Shown: piece after piece, positions 25,413 to 37,400 of the stretch
Numbering within the stretch: the first letter of the stretch is position 1
Layout of the letters: the number at the start of each line of letters is the position of its first letter
From: Apostichopus japonicus
Lineage: Eukaryota; Echinodermata; Holothuroidea; Aspidochirotida; Stichopodidae
Reading direction: 5' to 3'
Assembly (NCBI RefSeq): GCF_037975245.1
Contig: NC_092580.1
Location: 9,711,001-9,775,000 of the forward strand
Length of the DNA: 64,000 nucleotides
Program-made: the position numbers and the translations under genes
The notes under the pieces: model-generated
What the model saw: the letters and a program-made list of their open reading frames with translations, nothing else
Database searches by the model: none
Told to the model about the DNA's origin: nothing

Positions 25413-28400
25413 GGATGTTGCGTGTGTGTGTATATGTATATGCTTAGATATAATAGCATAAATAAAAGAAAAGACTCATAATTGACAAAAAAAGAGTTGT
25501 TTTAGAAAATATAAATTGGAATTTCATTCAGCAATACTTGGGAGCGGAATGAAAAGTACAAAATGACTCATTATGTCCTTTTTTGTTGGGGGGGGGGCGG
25601 GATAGGGGAGGCTGACCCTGTAGGACTCTCAGCAGAATGGATTTCGGTGGAGCCAACTTTCATGACTTCAAAATTTGTGAAGTATGAATAATTTCGACAC
25701 GTGATTTTTATAGACAGCGAAAACTTGCTTAAATTTCGACATGTTGGTTACGTTTCTGCTTTGTGGGAAACTGGGTTGTGATTTCTGTCATTGTTTCTGT
25801 ACTGTTGTCTTCTCTCGGCAAGATAAGTTAAGGTCAGGTAATATTGTTTGTTCATATGATTAAATTAGATCTGCTTTATTTTTATTTCACTTGTATCACC
25901 TTTGCTTCCTGACTGCTGAGACACGTATAATATACACATAATTGGATGGCCCTCAGACTGGCCTCAGTCTTCTGAAGAGATAGGCTTACATATTATTACA
26001 TCCATTCGATCACTCATCATATAAGTCAGTAACCGTTGAATGTCTTGGAAATGTATAACCTAACTTCATATATTCGTATGCCTGTGTGAACTAACATTAC
26101 AGTGTATATAGCCAGTGCAACTTTCTTTCCTTTTAAAGTTGACTTTGTTACCAGCAGATTATGACGAATTCAACGGAACTTTAGCCTGCAAGTAGTACGG
26201 TTACAAACGTAAGGACATGGCTACCATATATATTACATGTCTTAGAACGTTAGTGGATACTACAGCCTATACGTGAGGCCGATACATGTGACCACAAGTT
26301 GTTTGCTTATACGCAACTGTCACGACACGATTTTTTTGTGGGCAGTTCTCCTGTTTGAGTAAAAGATAAATTCAGTTGTATCAAGTAACAATGTATCGCC
26401 TGCCAGACTATATCGTTTGCTACAATAATCTTTGCAACGCTGTTCCACTTGGTCAGCGACGAAGCCAGGAATTTGAAGGGGGGGGGGGGCACTTTTTTGC
26501 GATTGATATGGATTTTCAAAGTTGTAGGCACGACTATCTGAGCGGAGCGCCACCATAAGTTGGCGCGGAGCGAACAAGAAATTGTTGGTTTTATAAACCC
26601 CCCAGATTGCCGGAAACGGCCCTTCCCGAGTGTTCATTCTGGTTCCCTGGCCTCTTGCTAACTACTTTTAAACCTAAAAACAAACGAGTTAAAGTATAGT
26701 ACGTAATTTCAATACTACATAATGTATTTATTTAAAATTAGCAAGGTAGGCCTACAAGTACAGAGTAGTCTTACTTTTCAACTTCTGATACTTGTAGATA
26801 CAAAGATAGGCCAGAAATGTCTTTGATACAATACAAGTATAGCCAGTAATTGTCTTTGATACAACTGTAGCTAGTAAATGTTTAAGTTAGCCTAATAAGA
26901 GAAGGCGAGAGCTATCCGACGATTGCCATCTGATTTGATTGCCATCAAATCTCTCAACTGTTTTCTCAACTGAAATATTATCTGCGTAAACGGGTTCTTC
27001 ACTAGATGTTAAAAAACTGACAAGATCGGATCTTAGTCTTTTTTGGCGAGTAGAGTGTTGAATGAAACGGCACGCGATAGAAATGACAGCCTAGATGACA
27101 GAAGAATAGGTCACCTAATTTAGCCATATTCTTGCTACGTTCATTTCAATAGTTTTTCCTGTCTAGACTCTTAAACTCGTCCAGCAAGCTTATGGATTTG
27201 AATTATGGGTGTTTAAAAAAAAAAGATAAAAGGTGTAGGCCCGGGCCTACAGTGCTACATACTGGCTACGCCCCTGATCATATGATATCATATTATCAGC
27301 AGATTTTGTTTCCTGTTTGAATTCTTTTACATGTTCTTTTACATAATACATCAGAAAGACAAACAAACGTGCTCTTTTACAATTTTTCCAGTAGGATGGT
27401 TCTTGTTTATTGTCCAATGTCTGGACTTTAATACATTTGACGAACTTAACTGATGGACAATATAAACTTTCATATTTTGTAATATAGCCAGATATGCAGT
27501 GGGTCTTAAAACAAATATCGTTATCGCAGTGTGTTAGCAGTGTAATAATTATTTATAGGAAGTGCGTATCACGTACGATTGCTAGCTTAGCATCATAACA
27601 TGCTGTTCGTGCAACAACTTAGGACGAATCATAGAAAGGATGAGAACGAACGTTGTCGACGTTGTTGTGCATACGGTTTGTGACATTCCATAGAGTGCGG
27701 TTATAGGCAGGCCATATGTATTTTATTACGCAGTGGCCAATTGTAGGCTTGCAATAGGCTTAATTTAGCTAATTATATCTGTCAAACTAAGTAAGTGGCT
27801 GAATCAGTGGGCCTGACTATTACTACGATTATAATCGAGTTAACGGAGCTGACGAGTATTCAAGATCAAAAGAGCACTGACAAAATACCATGCTAAAAAA
27901 CGACAGTTTTTAAACATTTTTTTCGACACTGAAAGGGGGAGCAGTCGCTCCCCCTGCTCCCCCTGGCTACGTCCCTGCACTTGATACACAGAAAGTCTTG
28001 GCTTTTGGTATACTGTGTGCATTTATGAGGTAAATCTGGATTTCACGGATAGCCTACCATGTACATTGTATTACACATATACTGAGTTCTTAGTATCTGC
28101 GCTTCCACATATAATGTGATCAGTTTAGTGGGGTAAATCGTCTTGTGCTTCTAATGATACTGTATTCTACTGTGTGCATTGTCTATGGATTTGACTAACT
28201 TGAATAGCCTATGGTTTAACGTGAAGGTAGACTACCAAATTACATAAAAGACCATGTATATGTGAGAAAATAATATGTTACTTTGGTCGGCAAAATATAT
28301 TGAATGACACAGTAGATAGGCTACCGACTCGGCATACAGATATTTTATGTTCTTAGTCCAAATAGAATGTTGACACTTTTCAGTGGCGTGAGTAAAGATG

Positions 28401-31400
28401 AGGCGGAGGGGCGGTGGAAATGTGTCTATAATGTTATGAAATGATCCTCACATAGACCAGCTGCAGTATGAAAATTCCATAATCAGAAATTGCGGATATA
28501 TTAGTAATAATCAGGCAGTTATTTTATGACACTTCAGTGACCACGAATGTGGGAGAAGCCCGCAAGGGATTATGGATTACAACTTTCACGTTGGGTAGCT
28601 TCCAATTCAACATTTTAACTCAAATTTGGAATCTTTTAACTTAGAAAGTTATCTTAGATGGGAAGACCTTAGATTGCTCTTGGATGAAAAACCCACCTTA
28701 CTGTGACCCGGGCCGGGGATCGAACCCCGAACCTCCCGCTTGCTTCAAATGCCACCGCCTGTATCCACTCGGCCACGGCACCGGTATTTCTTGGCGTGAG
28801 ATTTCCGCGTGTGATGATTATTTAAATTCCAGTGGTAGCAATCATTATAACATTATAACCATCAAACCAGGGACGGAACCAGATGAAACAATTGGACCAA
28901 GCTGAGATAAACTGTTCTCAGCCCGGAATCTTCAGAATTGTGTTACTCCTAGAGTGGTAATACGTTCGGTAGTAGGTCAGGCAGTTCAGAACGTCGGGGA
29001 TTCACATACTGTTAAGTATTGTGGAGCTGAATGGTAACTTTTAAAAAATAATATTTTGTACTCCGTTTCATATTCATAATGGATACCAGATGAAATATTC
29101 CTGTAACTATACTGGACTAATTCCTACGGAAAGTGATTTCATTTTTTCGTGTTCTGCTTCCTCAGACGTTCGCATCTGCTGTAGTTCAGATATTCCGATT
29201 CGGTAACAGCAACAACAACAACAACTATTACAATAAGACATGGACCAAACAATGCTGTGGTGTCGCTTGTTTCGTTAAGGACCATCAATTAAGATCTTTC
29301 TTCTTTAGGGTTTATGATATAATGGTAAGTACATATCAATTAGCTGCATCAATTGTGCTTACCTTATACTAAGTCGCAAACCACAAATAACTCAGAGAAG
29401 CAGCGAAGCAACCCACAAATCCTTAATTTGATTTATGTTATGAAAACAGCCTCAGCTTCTTTTGCATACTATAAATCGCACAACTTCTTCCCACTCGAGC
29501 CTTCGTTATCCTGCCACTAATCTTTGGAACTCATTACCCAAGGCAATAAGTGGCAGCCCCCGTTTAAGATCTTTTAGGTATAAATTTACTAATTATTGTT
29601 TAAGCAATTACTAACTCTTTACTAGTGATTATCTGCCCTTAGCCTTTTACTACTTTGAAATACTCAAAGTTTCTTTCATTTTTTCATAAACACTTTGTTC
29701 AGCTGTACTGGGATGTATTTCCGGGGGGGGGGGGGAGGGGGTGTTAGTGTTTTGATATAGTTTGTTTTCCTTTTTGAATGTTATTGGTCTTTTTCTCTGT
29801 GTTTTTAGGGAGCGGAGCACCCCTTCAAGCCCGCGAGGGTTTATTGATCCGCTTCTTTCACTTCATGTAATATTCACTACTACTTCATGTTATTTGATAT
29901 TTGTAAACATTTAAATGCATGTTGTGACAACAAAATAAATGAATTGAAACTAGCCGTATTATTAGTAGTATATTACTTATAAACCTTACAAATGGGCCGT
30001 GAAGTTTCGATCATAACATTTCCATATTCCACACTTATTGCACACTCTTGTCTTTGCTTTTCGGCTGTATTAATTTGACGTAGCCTATATTTATGTATTT
30101 TTTTGTCTAATTCTAGAGTAGAACTAAAATCTTCGAACATGAATTATATCACCATTTTGTCTACAATCGAAGGCAAGCTTTCTTCCATGACTTCGAAGGC
30201 GAGGTAAGTTGAGGTGATCTGTTTTGAATTGTTGTAAAACACACAAAACCATATGCGTACATAATCGTATATTGGTGATAATTATAACACAATTGTAACA
30301 CAGATTTGAAATTCATATCTACTCTGTTACCTTCGGTAAAATTGAGACGAAGTGTTTTAGGCAAATCCCTGACGTAAACAGGCAAGTTCTCGTCGTAGGA
30401 AAGTGGAAAAAATATTCAAAGTCAATTTTTGCGTAATACAATGAGCACAACCGATTTTGGTCAGCGTTCCATTATGGTAGCTAACCGTAAAGTTGGATTT
30501 CACGGACAAATTAAGAAGGATAATGATGTCGGTAGAATTTATTGTTAATATAACATTGCTATTGACACTGTCGAGATCTATAGCAAACTGGTTATATGAC
30601 CTGCTAATAGTATGTGGGCAGAGGTGAGGGTGGAGGAGAGGGTGGAGGAGGGTGGAGGATGTGGCGGTGATGGTGGAGGTAAGGGTGGAGGTGAGGGCGG
30701 AGGTGAGGGCGGAGGTGAGGGTGGAGGAGGGTGAAGGATGTGGAAGTAAGGGTGGAGATGAGGGTGGAGGTGAGGGTGGAGGTGAGGGTGGAGGTGAGGG
30801 TGTAGGTGGGTGGAGGTGGGTGGAGGTGGTGGAGGTGGGTGGAGGCGGATGGAGGCGAGGGCTAAGGTGAGGGTGGAGATAGAGGTGAGAGTGGAGGTGG
30901 TGAAGGTGAGGGGGAGAGAGCTGCTTTGGAAAGTAGAAATATCCCGGGCATGGTCTTCAAAGGAGTATAAACTTCTAGATGAATAAAATAGTATATTTTT
31001 AATTATATTATTTATAAAATAAGATGTTCTTTCTGGTTTAAAAGGACTACTGGATCGGATTAAACTTTGCTAATGATACCGAAGGCGAGATTTTCAACGA
31101 TGCAGTACAGAAACATTTACTCATCAAACGTCAAAGGAAAAGTAAGTGGAATCAAGTTGACAATTTGGACAGGCTTCTTAAAGAGATATCCGGGTAGCGG
31201 ACATGTAACACTATATAGAAGGGCAAGACATTCCACACTGTTAAGTGAATACTCCCCCCTATTTCAGAGTCTGTGTATACCGATGTAACCATATTTGACG
31301 GTCTAATCTGTCCCTTATTCGTGGATGTAGATCACATTATAGGTGGTCTTTTATGACAGATATTCTTCTAAAGATTCACCGTGTGTTTTTATTTTAATAT

Positions 31401-34400
31401 CACTCTTTAAAATATAAAATGCTATTTTCGAAAGTGATTTTGACATTTGACCTCAATATGCAGGAAACAATTCCAGTAAACAAGGAACTTCAACTATAAG
31501 GGAACGTCGAATTTAAAGACTTCTGCTGCTGCTGCATATCCGCAAATCGGAGAGACAAAGAAAGAATTAACCTTTACCCTGCAGTGTTATTAGAATGGTT
31601 AGCTGAACAGTATCAACTCCCTAATGTGTCGAAGTTAAGGAAATAAGGGAGCAAATAATTTGAGAATAATTTATTACCTTGACAAATAAATATATGAAGT
31701 ATACGTCGATAAATTAAGCAAATTATTCTTCAAAACTGACAAGTGACGAAAAACTAAATGATTTGTCAGTTTACTGAAACTAGTTAATAACTTAGCTTTC
31801 TTCTATTGTGTGTTTAAGCTCACTAAAGACACAATACGTTCGTGGATGATGTCAGGACAATAGGCCAGCGATCCCTACTTCTTTGTCTTTGTGAATTTGC
31901 GGATTTTTATGTTTCCTTATTCTAGATATTGGTATCCATTCCTTTACTATACTCCCTTACCCCCCCTTCCCCACCACCCGACCCACGTATATATTGCTTC
32001 TCATCCAAATTTCCGCGCAGACATTTAAACGCAAATTATTTTAGGCGACTTCCATATGTGTTTGGGAATGTTATCGACATTGTCAAAGTATACAAACATG
32101 ATTGTGACTCTTATATATATGCGAAGAAATAAAACGATATATTTAGAGCCAGGGTATTTGAAGTACAATGTTGATGTTATGTTGCCATCAATCACCGGCT
32201 TTAATGATAGTAACCTGGCAGTAAAGTGATATGGACAAGCATTCAATGGTTTGAACATATCAAGTAATCGCATCCAAGGTTGCTATATTGGGGTGTGCAG
32301 CCCACCCACTCCCTTTCAACTGAAACAATAATTCAAAGTATAGTTATAAGCTAACGTGTAGACCTACTTATCAAAACTATTTATTGCTTTTAAATAAGCC
32401 TCAGAGAACTCCATTCCACATCAAATTTCTCTTTATTGGGTAAGATTCCAGACCCCTCCCCGGCCCCTCCCATCACACACATGGCCACAGTCACTCCTTT
32501 ATAAAGTTCTGGATCCATCCGGGGCTGGCATGAGAGTTCTACGATCGCGATTCGTTCAATGTCTCTACCAATTATATAATTTCAAACATCTTCTTATAGA
32601 AGGTCTCAGAAGAGCGCCTCCACCAACACCACCTCCACAATCCGTTATGATGTCGATACCGGCACCTCCCGCTAAACCCGGTAAGCATCTTTATTTAAAC
32701 TTCATTCGAAAGAAAATCATTTGACAACTCTTTGCAGAATGTCCGAGCTGTGTAGTGTGTCTTGCTAATATTGTCACTAAGAAGATGTCTTCTTAGCGCA
32801 ACTCGACAAGTCAGCAAATAATAAATATCCTGTTTTTTCATGTGTTCTCAAGTTCTGTGTAACACAGCATCTCAACAATGAAGTTTTTTTTTTCAAACTT
32901 TTATGTTAGAGTAACTTGACAAGACAAACGGTATGTTACCTTTTTCCATGCCACTCATATTGTTAAGTTTAAAGTAACAATTATTTGAAAAGTATGTCAT
33001 CATGTCATTATAACTTGACAAGTCAACAAATGTCATTTTTTGACTAGTCAATTTGACGGTTACCTATAGTCCCATGTACTCAAACATTTGACAATATTTG
33101 TAAAACTGTCATGTTATTGTAATTGTAATTTGACAACTCAAAAATAGAACATGATTTTTATATGTTGTCACACTTAAGTGTAACACAGCAATTCGGAGCT
33201 TTGACAATAATTCAATAGGTAGCTAAAAGTCGACAAAATATACAAATTTGTTACGATGTCGTGTTATTGTAATGGCATCTCTGTCCACTCAAGACCAAAC
33301 TTACAAAATAACTTTTGAAAATGGCAAGAGTATCATACTGTTATTTTAACAAGAATTATAATTGATTTTAGGAACGTTACTGCTTTTTTTAGTCAACTGC
33401 GACAATTTCCTTGACAAAGTCTGCTCTTATTTTGTCCATAAAATGATTATAACACTGGTTAATACAGTTTATCAGCTGTATCAATAGTTCCCTTACCCAG
33501 AAAATACAGTATGAACCCTTCACTCCCTCCATCTCTCTATCCCTCCATCCATCCCTCCCCCTCTCTCCATCCCTCCCTCCATCCCTCCCTCTCTTCCAAC
33601 CAAGTTTTCATCAAGTTATCATCACTCCACTGCAATCGGGATGATATATTACATGTGGCAATATAGTCTTTACTCCTTACTAACGTTGCCATTGTTCATC
33701 TCTATACTAATAAAGAGAAGTCAAACAAGAAGAATAAAGACATTAAGAAGAAAAAGAAACATCGAATTTCAGCGGCTGATATCACTGGACCGTCAAACTT
33801 CGTGTAAGTTCAAGTGTTGTAATTTTCTGATTTGGCAAGCGGCATGTCAGTATTGTTTTAGTATGTCCCTAATACTGGAGTATAGCTAGGCCTGTATATG
33901 GCTCGTTTATACCGATAGGCGTACTAACAAAAGCTACTCGACCAAATGACGTATCAATGTTGTGCCGCGTGCAAAATAGTCTGTTTGTGTGCCTTCCCAG
34001 CACATGTAATGCAAAACATGACAGTAAACCGACATGCCTGTGGATATTAGAAAGACCTGGAAATGTTAACGATTACGCAAGTATATATAGTTCACACCCC
34101 TCTGTGTGTTCCTTTAATACATTACTACATTCCATACTTAATAAACTTATATTATATCTTGATTCCAATGAGCTATGAATAATTCATTATCATGCTAATT
34201 AGTACACCCTCTCTTACAGCCATTTGAGTCACGTTGGATATGGAGACAGTACTCAGGTACGGACAAACATATATATTCTCCTACTGAAGGATGCAATTAG
34301 GCTTTACCCCCCCCCTCCCAGTATTGTAAGCTTCCCCTCGTCGTATAGTTTGTTATAAAGCCTCCATTCTGTAAATATTTGCTCGTCTTCTTTACCATTA

Positions 34401-37400
34401 CGGTTATAACAAAAATACTACTCTGTTCTTATTCTTATTAAATTTTCTGCTACACTGCAGGAGCTCTATCAGGCTTGCCCCGCCCCAACCCCAAACACTA
34501 TCATTGTTATTCGGTTTAGGCAGCTTTTTAAATCCCCATGTCCTAGTCCAAGAATAAGAAGAAAACAAATTGAGTGCATGCTAGTAATGTCTCTATAGCT
34601 ACTCCGGTTTTGAAGGTTTTCAGCATTAAAATATGCGAAATTGCTGGAAAGCTCATTTAATATAATGTTTTAACAATGACGTCGGCTCCTCCGTGCAGGT
34701 TTCGATCTTAACGTAGATAAATGTGTAATAATAAATGTGTAGTAGTGAATATGTACCAATACATGTGTAGTAATAAATGTGTAGTAATAAATGTGTAATA
34801 ATAAATATGTAATAATAAATATGTAATAATAAATATGTAATAATAAATGTGTAAAAAAAATGTGTAATAATGTATGTGTAATGATAAATGTGTAATAATA
34901 AATATGTAATGCTAAATTGTAATAACTCAACCCACTTAAATGTACCTTGAACGTCATGAGACCAATCGCTGAGTACTATTGTCATTCAACGCCATTTGCC
35001 TTTGACAATTTTGCAATGCCTTGTAAACTTTGAAATGACGCCATATAAAAAGTTTCATGTTCTCTCGCTGAGTTTTGCTTTGCACATGACGAACTGACCT
35101 TTGTTAGACTAAGTAATCCATCCACTTTATTTGACGAGCCTCAGATGATAAAACCTGAACCAATAGCATTATATGTAACGGTCTATATATCAATATTAAT
35201 GTTTGTTCTTATTTACGGTTTGTTTGTTGGTATTCACATACAACATTGACATGGATCAGAGTTGTCAAGATATCATTTTAACCAAGTTTAATAAGAGTCT
35301 TCATATGTTTGTCTCTTCCCTTATGTTAGACATATGATGATGATATCCGGGAATGGTGTAAAAATGTAGGTCTCGCCGACAATGTACAGGAGAAACAGTT
35401 GGAATTTATAAAAACATGGGTCCAACAACGAGGAGGCTTAGAATTTGTAAAGAAACAGGAAGAAATAGAAAAGGAAAAAGAAAAGAAAAAGAAAACAGCA
35501 TTTTCAGGTAACCAAACAATCCTTAAAACTCCTTGCGATTAGTAATTAAGTCCTTTGTATATTTGTGAATAAACTAATGAGCATTTGGCCTATTCTAGAG
35601 GTCTCATACTTAATCAATCTATCAATATCTTCATCACGTTTTGGTTTTTCATTCATTCAACGTTATTTAAAGCGAATATGATTTTCTGTTTATTTATTTT
35701 CAAAACATTTCGTTGATCTGACACATTATATTATTGATTTATTTCATAAAAAAAGGCACAAGTATGATTTTATTCTGTCATTGTAATTTAAGATCAAATT
35801 ACGAGGAATATATAACAAAATTCTGCTGTAATATAATATCGGCTGCAAAATTCGCCCTTTGAGGAGTCCAAGACCTTTTTTAATGTTTCAATTTGCAATA
35901 AGTCATATTTGTAATAAGTCATATGCTTACGAGTTTCATGATGCAAAGATAGCAGAGATAAGGTGAACAGCTTAAGCTCTAAAGCTTTGGAATTTACCTT
36001 TCCAAGATTTTACTCTGAAAGCATAATAGATATAATTACTCTTCGACAAATGTTATTTATGAATGAGATCACTCTTCATAGATCTATTCTTTGTCATAAG
36101 ACCATTACACTGTAATTGTTTCAATACGGTAGGTCATTTTACTTTTAATATCTAAGAAAATAGACATTTACTCTTGGAGTCTATCCACGGTAATCAATCT
36201 CTATAGATGTATGTCTTTTCATATATCAGTGAATATTACAAAACATTTTTATTTCAACCGTTTGTGAAAACGTTAATTTGACACGACGTCATGCTATAGG
36301 TGAGATTAACCTTTATACCCGGAGAAAGTTATCCCCGTGGACAACCTTTGCAGAGTGAATTCTCATTTGAGGAATTCAGAATATCTTTCATGATCGACAA
36401 CAGTGCTGATCACAAGGGGCAACATTCTATACTCATAAAATGTAAGTTTAAATAAAATAAAATAAAATAAAATAAAATAAATATAAATTCATGAAAGTGT
36501 TAACCTTTAAAAATAAGGAAGCTTCTTTAAATCTATATATACAGTTTCTACACGGAAGTCGTCTAAAAGAGGGCCGCCTCCCCCAGTTCCGACATCGTTC
36601 GTGAGCCCACCTAGCCCTAATCGAGGACCTCCTCCTCCATTGCCATCTCATTCAGCACCACCACCACCACCCTCAAGCCGTGGGTCCTACCACTTAAATC
36701 AGAGGCCTCATTCGATGCATTCGCCATCGAACCTATACGACACTGGTACGAGAACAAGTAACAGACGTTCCCAGCCGCCTCCCCCTCCACCGATGGAACC
36801 ACCCCCAATACCCTCAAGTGGGTGGTATCCACAATCATCACAGCCAACGCCACCACCGCCGCCACCACCGCCACTTCCATCTCACAATATCATAGGAGGT
36901 GGACCTCCCCCACCTCCCCCACCACCACCCCCACCACCTACGAAACCACCGTCAGATTCAGGCTTTCCCTCTCCACCTCGGCAAGGAGAAAGTCGAGGTA
37001 GACTGCTCAGTGAGATTCAAAGTGGAGTCACCTTAAAACCAGCAGCAAGTGTTAGCAACAACGTTGATGCACGTTCGTCTTTACTAGATCAAATACGTGG
37101 AGGGTTTGCACTGAAGCCTGTGAGTATAAAACAAACTATCAAACTTTCATCATCCATATCTGATATCTAGCAACAAACTAGATGTCTTTGCTTCATTTTG
37201 CAGACTTAAAAGAAGTCTTGTGCTCCAGTACTCCATAACTTGTGTTCTGCAACCCCTTTCAACCCTTTATTTTATTCTTGCCTCTGATTGGGTGATATGG
37301 CATCGTGTGACCGTTTGCTGACAATCTGTTATTTTTTCCAATCGTACACCACACTTGCATGCACAACATTTTTGGGCGGTATGGAGACTGTTTTGCTGTT

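Noticed and set aside
28704-28784. Functional tRNA gene
   Set aside because: A and B boxes are good but the acceptor stem does not pair and a SINE body follows.
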